A stretch of DNA of 64,000 nt from Sphagnum magellanicum (Eukaryota; Streptophyta; Sphagnopsida; Sphagnales; Sphagnaceae): NCBI GenBank assembly GCA_021904315.1, contig CM038919.1, positions 1,178,001-1,242,000 on the forward strand, written 5' to 3'. Below the pieces are notes generated by a model, which did no database searches, was not told the DNA's origin, and saw only the letters and a program-made list of their open reading frames with translations. Positions 45,160 through 56,849 of the stretch are shown here, in pieces. Each line of letters begins with the position of its first letter. Positions within the stretch are counted from its first letter, which is position 1. A program made the translations under genes and the position numbers.

Positions 45160-48100
45160 CTAGATCATGTCAGAGTCTTCAACAGGATGAGTGGGTGGAT
45201 GCGGGGGTTGATCATCCTGTTCATTGTCAAGAGGAGTCTGGGACCAGCTGGGAGTTGCTGCCGGTGCAATGTAGCTTGGCATTTGAGCACTTGTTCGTCG
45301 AGTTCTCATTGCATATGGTGATGGAGGCTCCATGAAAGTTGCAGACCGCTGTATACTACTCAACCGACGGGCCACTGGCAGATTCCCTTCTATTTGGTAA
45401 GGCCCTTGACCCAGAATGCCTTTCCCCTCTTGGTATGGAACTGGTGGTTTTTCACAACAAACGGAAGCATATCTCTCATTTTCAGAAACCTCCTGGACTG
45501 GAAGTGAATCTTGTGTTGGAAAGGATTCTTCCTGGCCATACCAATGTAAGGGGTCTTGAGCCGCATGTGCTGCAGTAGCAACCGAATTAAAGCTAGGGGA
45601 GAAGACGCAATCACCTAGATCTACAAGAGCCTTCTGGCCGGTGAAAAGAGGATGTGGCAGCAATTCCAGAGTCTTCCATTGATTAAGCTCTGCATTGAAA
45701 ATGGCAAATGTGTGCTTTCGGAGTGCATAGAAGCAGATTTTGCCAAGACCTGCTCGTGCTTCATACTGACATTCGTTATAATTTGTCTGGTTGTCGCCAA
45801 ACAGATGGCCATGAACCTTGTGTGGGACTTGTGACATGGGTTCACATTTCACTGGATCTGACATGAGCTCAACTCTAAAAACTCTGGGTGGATATACAAG
45901 TTTCACGGTGTCGGACCGTTGTATCCTCTGGAAATCTCTTTTTGATCTCGTCTGCCAACAACAACAACAATTATCCACGAAAAACCAAAAACATTTCAGT
46001 TCTCTCTCATGTCAACCAACCCTTCAAGAGCAACAACTGACTCTGCTCCTGGGAACCTTCCACTCGAGAGGAGGATTCATTGATTGTTTGTTTGTTTGTT
46101 TTTCTTGGCATGCAGATTTACCTGGCGGGTTACCATATAGACAATATTGTTGCACCCAAGCAACCTTGGAGGCTCAAACTTCTCTGCACTTCCAATATCT
46201 CCATATTCCATGTTGCGTTCAAAATGAAGATGCCGGAAATGATCACCATCAATATCGTAGCCCACAATGACAGACTCAAAAGCATTGGGACCCACTCCTG
46301 GCTGGTACTTCTTAGAGTGACATTCTGTGTTCCTTTCTTGTGGGCCAAGATCTTTAAGCCCTCCCCAGTAGAGGTGCCTGTGCACCATAACAACACTCGA
46401 AGTTCCTCGTGGTGATGGTGGAATTTTGTACTGGCTGACTTTGGTATACGCATTTTGCCTCAAGTCATATATGACTACCTGCAGTAGTGGAGAGTTAGAA
46501 AGAAGCTTCTTCTGAGACCCATCTTTCTACTGAACACTCATTCTTTTGTAGCATTCCATCAGGCTGCAATTGACATGTATGACAAACCTGAAGAAGATTT
46601 TTCAGCCAATTTTACATGTTATACAATTCTGGCTTTATGCAGATTTGAGTCCAGGACTGATCTTATAGCTCCAGGGATGATATAATGAGCTTCACCTGAC
46701 TCCCACAATATGGTTCCGACCTTTGACCAACAAGGTATAGAATGTAGTAGCCACGAGTGATCTTTGTGGGCTTGACAATGACCAATTTTGCTCTCTTGAA
46801 TTCATATGCATGTTCCACAAGCTCCACTGGTGGTAGCAATTGGACCGTTCGCAGGAGAGGATTACAAATGAGCGTGATGGATTGGGATGGCCAGTCACGT
46901 TTCCAGAATTCCTGTCTTGGGAGAGCAAGATACTCCCCACCATCGAAACACAGGAGTCCACCCTCGCCTGCAATCAGCTTATGGACATCGTCAGGAAGAA
47001 ATGGAAGGAGTGCCATGATCATCCATGCAAACGGTCGTTCCGGATCATGACCAGCCATGTGGTTATGAGCAGCTAACCAGCAGTCATGATTCTTTTGGTG
47101 GACAATGGCTGGGAAATAGTCATTCTTGGAATCCCGCCATTTTGGAGACCATTGAACATCTCTTCTTGGCATATTCAACCTTGTCCATGCGTCACAAAGC
47201 TCTTGTCCTTTACCTAACAAGGAAAAAACATACAAGTAAAACTGGGTACATTTTTCAACACAACCTCCCCAGGGGGACTTAATCTATGATGGTGTCTCTC
47301 ATTGAAAAATTTAGCTATGGGTCTCAATTGCAGTACCTATGTATTGTAGTAGTTACCTTGGAGGGGAGGAAGATACGTTGTAATTTGGGTTTTGGGGACT
47401 GTTCTCCATAGTGGTGGTGGTTGTGTGTAGTTAGGATACTCCACTGGTGCAAGTGGAAACAAACTCTGCAGGCTTTGAAACTGATTGATAGTAGGAAACA
47501 CATTCACTCCTCCAGGATTCACGTATGGGTTCTGATGCAGGCCTTGTATGAAGCTCGGTACATTAGCCACATAATGCCTGTCTTTGTCCCTCACAATAAA
47601 TATGCCTGCAGCACATGTGTACAGAGTGTTTGATGAGCAAAACAGAAAACAAAACCCATTATGAGCTTTTTGATTTACAGGCCAGCACCTGAATTCAGTG
47701 CACATGAGCGAGGAGGGCTTACCAGGGTGTGCTCTTGCATGGGTCTCTGACAAAGTTTCGGGAATTCGCAGCTGATCATCTCCCTTGAACTTTCTGTAGT
47801 AGTGCTGTGGTAAAGGGATCTCTCCTCTCAACTCTTGCTCACAAACATCTAAGGTGCCTTTGTATGTCCATTTGCCAAGGTTGTTACCTCTTGAACAGGA
47901 GGGTTTTTCTGCTGGCAATGAGAGCTCATTGAGTGCCCTTGCTTGTTCTTCAATTTGCTTTCTCCATTGCTCAAGCTGAGAGCCATCATCAATCTCGCCC
48001 TCTTCAAGGTATGGCAAAAAATCAGCTCTTGGAGCTATCCATTCAGAGGACATCAGATGCTCATTCACATTGAAGGAGTGGTGGATAGATGACTTTCTCC

Positions 48101-48293
48101 TTTCTTGTGCCTGTGAGCCTTGTCGATCTTTCTCTTCTTGGTGTTGTAAGGAAGATGTCAACCCATCATCAATCTCACTATCTTCAAGATGTAGCAAATG
48201 ACCGGCGACAGCAGGATGAAGAGTTGATGAATTTCTTCTCCTTTCTTGTGTGCTTTCTCTTACCCGCTGTTGGGGTTGTGGGAATGATGCCAT
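45160..48293 (-). CDS. Five-exon beta-propeller protein of F-box/kelch style, no F-box seen
   Basis: Exons by splice site and phase: 48293-47723, 47605-47357, 47213-46696, 46478-46122 and 45951-45160, giving 828 aa. Residues 1-165 are polar and probably disordered, with two copies of an acidic motif (LEDSEIDDG and LEEGEIDDG). Residues 165-270 hold a conserved-looking WTYKGTLDVCEQELRGEIPL block and a Pro/Tyr/Gln-rich linker. Residues 300-660 carry the features of plant F-box-associated/kelch propellers: MALLPFLPDDVHKLIAGEGG, LLCFDGGEYLALP, SQSITLICNPLLRTVQLLPP, an IYDLRQNAYTKV strand, GYDIDGDHF, and FAIFNAELNQWKTLELLPHP. The last 130 residues are again disordered. In relatives an F-box sits before the first blade and links the propeller to SKP1. 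None is recognisable here, so this may be a propeller adaptor with another partner, or the F-box may have diverged. Its place in the cell cannot be told. Confidence 0.78.
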
Positions 48294-49638
48294 CTTCTAG
48301 GTAACACCTGTAACCTTGAGCTACCTCCTAAATGGAGACCAGACTTGAATAATGTTTAACAAGCAATGCAACAAATCCAATGACTGAGAATCCATATTCT
48401 GGAGGAATAATTGATGGGTTTTTTTCATGCATGATTTACTGACAACACAAATGTTAAGAAGCAAAATCATGCGGAAAGATGGAGAAGAAAAAGTTTGACA
48501 CAAAAAGAAATACCTACAAAAGAACCACACATAAGCCACAGAGAGAGAGAGAGATGGGTTGACTCCTACAAATTGAAGAGACACATCCCTGAGACACATC
48601 TCTTCAGGCAATTGTTTGTCTTCATAAAAAACAAGTTGGGCAACGCAATCTTGAATGCTCTTGAAGGAAACTGGAATTATGATCTCAAGTTGCAATCCTT
48701 GGAAAGTTAGGGCCAGGATTTGGCATGAAAAGGGCAAGCTAGGTGCAATAATACTTTGGGCTTTCTTGCTCTCTCTTTTTGGAGCTTTTGTGTCTTAAGA
48801 GAACACCATGACTTGGAGAGGTATTTTTCTTTTTTTCCCAAGTCTCCATTGCTTCAGTAGTTTTATAAGAGAGCTTGACAAGTGCAATGCAACTGTAGCT
48901 CTATTGATTATCTATAAACCCTTTTGTGTCACAATACACCCATTGCTCCAATGATTCTCATTCTCTCTCAAATCTTGCAACAATTGTATGAGAATCTAGC
49001 AACAATCTAAGCAGATTATCCCATTCTTGCAAGCACAAGATGACATGAGACAAATTGTGAATAAAAACATCCAGAGGCCCACGAGGTGATGATGGATGTG
49101 TTGGCTACGATCAATGGATGTATAAATCATGAGGCAACTACCCCTTCAGGTGTGAACATTATATCTATATATATTTTGTTCAAATGTGTTGATAGCATCA
49201 TATTATGTACCTCTACCAGATTTTACTCCTGCAAAAAACAGGCTCCAAATGTTGGACAAAACACTCAAGGCATGATAAACCATGGAGTCGCCAAATCTTG
49301 AAGTTGGCAAAGTCTCAAAGTCAAGCAAGAGGTAGGTGGTAAACCTTGAGCCAGACAGACCCGAAAAAGAAAAAAAATCTAAACCTGCTCTTTCCAATAG
49401 GTTCTCATAAAAGGGCTATTGTACAAGGCCGGCCTCAGAGGAGTGAGCAACAACGGGATGTTGGCAATAATGGGTTTGCTGTTGAATCTCAGCAAACACG
49501 GTCTCCTCAGTCAGTGAGAAATACATATACTCTCTTTCTTGAGTGCATCTGTCTCTCTTTGATTCTATATGCAGTGGTTCTAGCTGACAGTTTTTTGTGA
49601 CAAGAAAGCAATGCCAGTTAATTAGACCTGCCTCTCAG
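48294..49638. other. Leader and promoter of the propeller gene; 3' side of the G-patch gene
   Basis: Contains a GA run at 48540-48553 and, on the minus strand, TATAAAA at 48867-48861, which could be the TATA box of the propeller gene with a leader of about 540 bases. No other gene seen. Confidence 0.4.
48861..48867 (-). promoter_or_regulatory. Possible TATA box of the propeller gene
   Basis: CTTATAAAAC on the minus strand is the best TATA-like word upstream of the start at 48293. The leader it implies (about 530-540 bases) is long, and an intron in the leader is possible. Confidence 0.3.
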
Positions 49639-52600
49639 CTAACTCCAGCCTAGCCCAGAACGCCCAGTGTTGCCGAGTGCTTGTATTGGGTTGATCAATC
49701 CACCTTCACCAGGTCCCAGTGATTGCCCCTGAAGCATGATGACGAAGATGGGCACAGTTGAGTATTGGACAGCATCTAAGTTCACTACCGTACCTGAAAA
49801 GGGTGATTGATGATAACATAGAATTGAAGGTACTTTTGACTAACCTCTTTCCATCCCATGCCTTGTAGCATGCGCTTTCCAATGTTGTCACTGCCCAAGG
49901 GGCGTGCTTTTGCAGCTTTCGCCAAAGCTGTGGGCATCTCAGTGGCAGTCTCAGCTTCCAGTTTCTCGATCTCGTGTACAGGCATCCCCTTCTGACCTGG
50001 GCCGGTTCCAAAACCCCTGTGCAAGGTTCGGCGCTCTGCAGCCCTATCTCTGTACCGCTGCTTTCTCTGCAACAACAACACACATGAAAACATTAAACAT
50101 CTGAAAAAAAATCAAAAAATGATAAGGCAGGCTATTCAATACCCAATTGAGCAGAGGAAATCTAGAACAGCAAGATCACATTTCCAAATTTAGAGATGAA
50201 AAGAAAACAAAAGGGTCAAAAATTCCACAACCCGTTTCAGGCACCCATGAATCATGTATTCATGCATGATCAAAAAACAAATCTTTCACTATTTCCCACA
50301 TACCTGCTCCATCTCTTCAATCTCATCTTTGGTGAGGGTTAGAAAGGAGGGATTGACAGAAGGTCCCCGGTTTCTCTGCAAATCACAATATATGAAACGA
50401 TTACAAAGGGCAAATGCAAATGCACAGGTACTGACTTTGACAAAAACCATTCTAGACACCAAAGAAGAAGATTCTGACAAATACTGATTCCTGACTAGAC
50501 ATGCTAGCCACTCAATCCAGAACTATTCTGGGTGGCAACAGAACTTCTGCACACATAAATACATAGTTTATGGGTTACAAAGAAACTTCACCTTTGTTGG
50601 AACCAGAGGCTGGAATTTCCAGTGCCCAAAATTGGGAACAAAAGGCTTTGAAACAACTGTTTCTCCTGAAGGTTTCGTGGTGTCGGATGCAGAAGCATTT
50701 TGGTCTTCAGCTTCTGTGACATCAGTTTCTCCATCAGCGAAAGTTGTGTTTATTTGTGGGAAACCCCAGTCACATGTTGGGTTCAAAGAATCATAGGTGG
50801 TGATGGTTGCCAGATGTTTGGAGCTTGGACGCCGTAGTTTGTAGATCCGACCTGCAGCCAAAAAGCACAGTGGAAAAAGGAAGATTATCGCCCCAGCAGG
50901 AATCAACATGAAAATGTTACCAAGAAATTTGGCTCTCCTAACAATCAACAAACCAAGAAGCCCTGTCTGTAATAATGAAGAAAATGTTTTTGTCTTTGTC
51001 TCTCACCTGATGAGACCTTGACAAATTCATGATCCACTTCCGAAATTGGACTGGTTCGAATGAACCCACCAGATCCACCAAGAGATGGGTGAAGGTTATT
51101 TGAGTTTGGTGCCAATCTGCCAACCAAACGAACCGAAAGCTTCCTGGCCTTCTTCTTCTTTGCAGTCTTTTGTTCCTGTTCCACAGTTGTCCAGTCCCAC
51201 AACTCAATCGAACCAGGATACAAACGCACCCTCACACCTGGCCTTGGAACTCGGCTGTAATGTGCATGCCACTGCTCTTCCACTGAAATTCCAACTTCCG
51301 ATGATGACTCTCTTTGGCCATCAGTTGCTGCTTCACTTGGCACCTCAGTCAAGTCAGCAGCATAAGAATGCACTTGCCCATTGCCAGACACTGTTCTATT
51401 ATTATTTCCATACTCGTATTCTCTGTACTCTTGGTTGGAGATAGACAACCCACCACTCTGTTCCTGAGTACCATCATCTTCTCTGCTCAAGAAAAAACCT
51501 GTATGGCAATCAAAGTTGAGGGACAAATCTGTAAGGTCAGAGTGTGATCCAGGTTCTTGACTAAGAGACCTAAAGAAGAACAGATGTTGGAAGGGGGCAG
51601 CAGCACAGACCTTGCTGTTGATCCCACTGAGAAGAAGGTTCTTCAGAGTCACAAATCTCTCCTTCTTCAGCTTCTTCTTCTTCATCAGAATCATCAAAGA
51701 TGTACTTGTCTCTCTCACCCTCTTCTGGTCTCCATTCACCTTCTTCTAACTCTTCACTTCCATCATCTGACTGCAGCACAAAACCGAGAATGACCATTCT
51801 TCTGAAAACCAATGCTCTTCAACAACAACAATACAACTGAAAAATAATACAAATTAAGAGGAATGGAAGAAGCCCTGAAGCAAATCTCCTACAAATACAC
51901 AGTGCACTGATGCCGGTGCCTATTACCTCATGAAACTCATTAGCATTTGTTCCATACTCCATATAAGCTTCTGCATCCATTCCTGTCGCTTCTTCATAAT
52001 GACTTCTCGTCACAAAATTGGCATCTGGAAAATTACTCTGAATTGCATAATTGTTGATCCCATGCATATACGTATTATTTGTACCTCCTTCCTCAATGCC
52101 AGCATTCTGTACATTGTACACATCGTAGGATATGCTGCTGCTGTCCATGAAAGCTTCTGCTGAACCTGATGTTCCCACTTCTGAGTTTGGATAGTTTTGT
52201 AAGTAGAGCTCAACAAGAGCTTCCTGAATCCTGTGAGCACCCACCCCACCAGAAGAAGAACCAAAATTCCTCAGAGATTTTTCACAACTGCAAAAACTGC
52301 TGGCCAGAAAATTGGGCAGTCGAAGATCATGCCAGTCAGTGTACACCAGAACAGAATCCTGATGAGGATGTCAATTGGGGAAGAAGAAGAGTTACAATTG
52401 GATTGAGGAGGAGTGGGAGGGGACAAATCCATACCAAACTGAAGCAGGTCGTGTTTCCTCCTCCTCTGTTGCGGAAGAAACTGCTGCTACCTGCACTTCG
52501 AATTTGTCTTTGTCGTCTTCACCCAAGGATTGCCAATTTGCTGTTTCGCCACCAGGTTGAACCCAAGCTGTGGAATCTGAATGGAGATCATTTGTGAACA

Positions 52601-53942
52601 AATGGGCAGCGGTTTCTTTCTCCATCTTTGCAGCAGCAGCTATGTCTTTGTGTCCTCCATCTTCATTGCTTTTGTTTTCAGCAGCTCCATGGACGACAAT
52701 GTCTCCCACCACCTGCTCTGTACCATCATCAACACATAGCCCCAAGGTTTTTGTTCTCACAAAAAATGCCAAACCCCAAACACAAGATCACCTTAAGAAA
52801 AGAAAAAAGAAGAAAAAAATGGATTTTTGCAACAAAAGGTTTGAGTGAGCAAATGGGAAGACACGCACCCTCAGGGACAGCAATGGTGTTCTTGTTGTTG
52901 CCATCCTCTGCCACAGTGATGCTCATTGATGATGATGATGATGCTAAGGGAACATACCCGTCATTCTCGAATGTGTAGTAGAGCCCATCTCTTGTGCTGT
53001 AATACCAGCCAGCTTTCGCATCATAGTAGAAACCAGAGCTGTTGTTGTGAGTACCCACAACAAACAAACACAAACAGCAAACTTAGGAACGAAGGAGGTC
53101 ACAACACTCTCCATCATGACTCACGGGACCCTAGTAGAGCAGATAGATAGACACAGATTTTGTTTGCTGTGAAGAACGGATCACGCACTCCCTTACACCA
53201 GGAGATGCAACAAAAGAAAAACCTCCAAGAGCACCACATCAAGTCTTCTCCTTCTTCTTGAGATGCTCAACCATTCTTCCTCGAAACCCTAGACAATCCA
53301 AGCTTCAAGAAAAACACCAAATCTTCTTCTTCTTCCACATCTTTTTCTCTGGCTTCATCTCTTCTCTTTCTTCTAAGGTTCTGTTTTTTTCTGAGAATTT
53401 GTGAAGAATGCAAGAGAATGAATGAAGAATGTCCGAGAGCATCATCAGGTATCATCTTCATGAAGTGCTGTTTGTCTGTGTGCTCTTGCTGTTGCAGAAG
53501 AAGAACCTCATCAGGAATTTTACTCAGAAGAACCTCAGCAGTTCTTCTTCCTTCCCAGAGCTTCCTTCAACAAGATGTTGTTGTATTTTCTTGCATGATT
53601 TTCTCTTCTTTCTCAAGGAGAGAATCCACACAACCAAAACCAAAATTCAGAACATTTTGCAAATGGGTGGGTGGGTTTGCACTGCCTGAAACATTTTTTG
53701 GGGGTACAGGATTGCGTTTGCTGATGGATCGATCACAAACCCTAAAACCACTTCCTCATCCTCCTCCTTCCAAGCAGGAACGGCCTCTGGAACTTCGGAA
53801 GCGAAGAATTTTGCAGAAGAATTCGCGAGAGAAGAGAGAGTCAGGAAACAAATGCAAACCTTGCATGGTAGTAGAGCCCGGATGCGGCATCCAAGACGAA
53901 TCCGGGATCAGGAACCGCCGCCGCCGATTCCTCGCCCTCCAT
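49639..53942 (-). CDS. OCRE and G-patch domain protein (AGGF1-like), complete 10-exon gene
   Basis: Exons: 53942-53860, 53038-52869, 52717-52435, 52287-51927, 51770-51611, 51498-51007, 50851-50592, 50375-50304, 50066-49845 and 49728-49639. All junctions are GT-AG and keep frame, total 2193 bases, 730 aa. Residues 12-60 form an OCRE domain of aromatic octamers (DAASGLYYHA, SSGFYYDA, KAGWYYST, RDGLYYTF) that spans intron 1. An acidic EEGEW region lies near 300-350. Residues 430-600 hold a block known from plant G-patch proteins (KLSVRLVGRLAP, then YKLRRPSSKHLATITTYDS, NPTCDWGFP). Residues 683-725 are the G-patch (GSDNIGKRMLQGMGWKE, then GQSLGPGEGGLINP), split by the last intron. OCRE plus C-terminal G-patch is the plan of AGGF1 and of the plant D111/G-patch proteins, nuclear RNA-processing factors whose G-patch recruits DEAH helicases. 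A forkhead-associated domain, present in animal AGGF1, was not recognised. Confidence 0.9.
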
Positions 53943-54744
53943 CGCCCCTGCTCCCCTCGCCGCTGCAGAATTTCTATCTCTGTCTCTGTTTGTCCCTTTA
54001 GTTCTGTGCACACAGTTCTCTCGCGCGAGACGAGAGAGGACACTGCCTAATGTCGTGATTAGTGAGCGACCCAAGTGCCTAATCTCTGATATAAATGCGG
54101 ATTAGCATGGGGATTAGCACTCTGATTGCTGATTCTAGGTACCCATTTGCAACATTCATCCACCCATCTCCTTTTTCTTCCTATTCTCACGGGAGATCTT
54201 CCCACGCGTGCACTTCCCTCTTTCGCAACGCACCCGACAACGGCAGCAGCAGAAGAAGAAGAAGTTTATGCAGTCTGTGTGACACTGGCGACAATGGGCA
54301 ATGGGATTCTAGGTATCTTTCTATCTCCTGATTGCAAACAAAAAACGAGAAGAGAAAAGAAAGGGAAATGCACTCACTCTGTGGCTTGATTGCAAACGGA
54401 AGAAGAGAAAAGAAAGGGATGTACTGACTCTGGGCTTGATAGCAACAGCAGATTCAAACCTTTCCATCATGGGTGGTGGTGGTGGAATCAGAAGTAGCTA
54501 GGCTAGCTGCTTTCAAGGGCACCAGCAGAGGAAAACTCTGCAATCAACAACACATCATCTTTTTCCTGCAACAACAACAACCCTAACCCTTGCAAGGTAC
54601 TATTGCTATGTTCAGACACTGGACAATATGAGAAGAAGACAGATCCAACGATTTCAAATAAATGCAACAACAACAACTCTGACATGATCTCTCACATTCT
54701 GAGAGGCGTCCCAAGATCACAGAGACATAGGTATGCGAGTTTAG

Positions 54745-55075
54745 AGAGGATGCAGAGAGAGATGGCAGCTTGGAGAGGATGATGCAGAGGGAGATGAGGA
54801 GCGTAGAGGATGCTCAGAGAGAGATGGGAACTTAAAGAGGAGGATGCACAGAGAGATGGGAGTTTCCTTAGAGGATGCAGAAAGAGATGAGAACTTCGAG
54901 AGGATGATGAAGCAGAGAGAGATGGAACTTTACTTAGAGGATGCAGAAAGAGATGGGAGCTTAGAGAGGATGATGATGCACAGAGAGATGGAAGCTTAGA
55001 GGATGCACAGAGAGATGGAAGCATAGAGGATGCACAGAGAGATGGGAGCTTGACAGAGAGGATGCACGTGCCATG
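54745..55075. repeat. GA-rich minisatellite, unit about 27 bp
   Basis: About a dozen degenerate copies of GAGGATGCACAGAGAGATGG followed by GAGCTTA, with unit lengths between roughly 23 and 40 bases. The complementary strand is open as a Ser/Leu/His-rich repeat peptide, a by-product of the repeat. It lies about 800 bases upstream of the G-patch gene start, between that gene and the PPR remnant. Confidence 0.88.
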
Positions 55076-55079
55076 ATCT

Positions 55080-55660
55080 TGGGACTTGTGGAATGTGGGG
55101 CAAATGCAGCTCAGGGATTGGAAGTATTTGCAACAAAATGCAACAAGAAGGGACCCTGCAGCCAGTGCCTGTCAGTCACATAAATTTTGGGGTGTGCTCA
55201 ATGCATGTGCTAGTAGTAGTGTAGCTGCTGCTCTTGAAGAAGGCAGTTGCACACCCACAGACAGATAAATCATCCAACACATGTGGCTGTGAATCTAATA
55301 TGTTTCACTTGGTACAAGTAGTCTGATTGACCGTGTATAGCAAATGTGAGGAGCATAGAGGTTGATGATCCACAAAGAGATTTGTGTTCAACAAATTCGC
55401 TGCATTCTCACAATGTTGTTTTCCTGGAATGCAGGCGATGATGCCAGGAGGATGTTATGCCATGCATGGAGTTGTGAAAGAATCAATTCAACATTTTGAA
55501 CAAATGTGTGAAGTAGGGCAAATACTGCATCAGAGCATACATTGGGCAGTGCTGGTCCATACATGTCTGGAGATCCATGCCTCTCAGATGTCCTTGTTGG
55601 AAACTGCTGCTCTCAAAATCAGCTCAGCACATCTGGCCACTGGCGTGTACCTTTAGTTCC
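55080..55660 (+). pseudogene. PPR (pentatricopeptide repeat) pseudogene fragment
   Basis: Plus-strand pieces in shifting frames match consecutive parts of a plant P/L/S-type PPR protein. ILGLVECG (55083) is followed by a MQQEG-like piece near 55140. GVLNACASSSVAAALEEG lies at about 55190-55250, the family's GVLNACAS-x-xALEEG. A VFNKFAAFS piece at 55386 stands for VFNKMPSRNVVSWN. YAMHGVVKESIQHFEQMCEVG lies at 55460-55520, corresponding to YAMHGHGKEAL-HFEQMCEEG. At least four frameshifts and several stops lie between them. In intact relatives these proteins bind organelle RNA, often for editing. The fragment covers about five repeats, with no start and no E/DYW end. Confidence 0.8.
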
Positions 55661-55997
55661 CAACCACCAACATGCCATACCAAATTGCAGAGAAATTTCC
55701 ACAGAAACAATTTTGAAGGTAACATGACAATGAGAACAGTCATATCCTTACGAGAGAGAATTGTTCCTCACAAAGTGTCAGACCCATCACCTTCTTCATC
55801 ACAAGAAAATAGAAGTGACAAGGCTTGCCATGAGTGCCTGCTGATTCCATCAGCTCCCGACAGTGGGTTTGTGAGATAAGTATATATAATATTCTACTGG
55901 AAATTTGTGGCAAACCATCCATTGCACAAAATCTGGGTGTCCTCAGTTTCTGTCACATTCCAGGAAGCAAAAGGAAGTATTAAATAGGGTAGTGTTA

Positions 55998-56831
55998 TCA
56001 ATTTTTTGAGAAACATGTGGCTCTTTTCTGCAGGCATTTTAGAGATGAAAAACTGGAAAATTCAACTTGGGGTGGCAGCAGGGTGCATGATGAGATTAAT
56101 ACATGTATCACAAGAAACTCGCCTTTTGTCTTGCTGCAGCATTCCCTGAAGCCACAGCAACTGTTTGAGATGGAGTGTTCCCAGACATGACTTTTCCACT
56201 GGTGAATGTCTAACCCATTGCTCTGATAAGGGCTAACATCAACCGTGAGCACATCCTTGGGTGTCTCCAAAGCTGGTGAATTCTATAATGACATGAAAAA
56301 ACAAACTAGGTGTACACGCAAGTAAAAACACACCTGAATCTCACTACACCAGAATTTAATGCTGTAATTGAACACCAATAATTATTGTTGCTAATGTAAA
56401 CCAACATCTCAGCTGCGGAACGAAGGAAGGCATCATCTCAATGCTCAAGATTCAGCAGCTGCTGCTGAGGAGAGACTAGATTTGCAGGCTATAATATTCT
56501 GTTCAAGTATTTGTGTCTACGTGCAGGGGTGGTGATACATGAGAACAAAAGTGAAAAAATTACCAGGCAATCGCAGAGCATCGTTGTGACGCACCATCAT
56601 ATTGAACTCCACTCCACCAAATGCTGTTTCAGCTTCTTTGAGAGTTGTGTGACATTGGACACCATATCCTAAGGTAACACTCCAACATTATTGGGAAACT
56701 ACCCATATGCTCCAATAACTAAACAACCCTTTCACAACAAAATTTGCAGGATGAAAAAAGGACAACTTACTTGCAGAATCAGCCTTCAATGACCCACTCT
56801 CTAGTATAGAAATGAACAAGTCATTATGCAA
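55998..56831 (-). pseudogene. Three in-phase exons of an unidentified host gene
   Basis: Minus-strand exons 56831-56771 (61 bases, before a perfect GTAAGT donor), 56668-56564 (105 bases) and from 56272 downward join in consistent phase. Their readings are LHNDLFISILESGSLKADSA, YGVQCHTTLKEAETAFGGVE with FNMMVRHNDALRLP, and LETPKDVLTVDVSPYQSNGL. The acceptors (TACCCCAG, TTACCTTAG, TTCACCAG) are good. I do not recognise the family. No start exon was found up to 57300 and no clear end below 56190, where the PPR remnant begins on the other strand. It is probably a fragment of a larger gene left by rearrangement, though far upstream exons cannot be excluded. Confidence 0.45.
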
Positions 56832-56849
56832 CTGGGGTACATTAAGCGA

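Noticed and set aside
52287-52375. Earlier acceptor for exon 4 of the G-patch gene (ATCAG at about 52360)
   Set aside because: It gives a stop after about 30 codons with the phase-2 donor of exon 3. The acceptor TTTTTGCAG before 52287 keeps the frame.
53418-54050. 210-codon plus-strand frame
   Set aside because: It overlaps the start exon, first intron and promoter of the OCRE/G-patch gene on the opposite strand and shows no family resemblance.
54692-55024. Minus-strand frame encoding a Ser/Leu/His repeat
   Set aside because: By-product of the GA-rich minisatellite. Unit lengths vary and are often not multiples of three.
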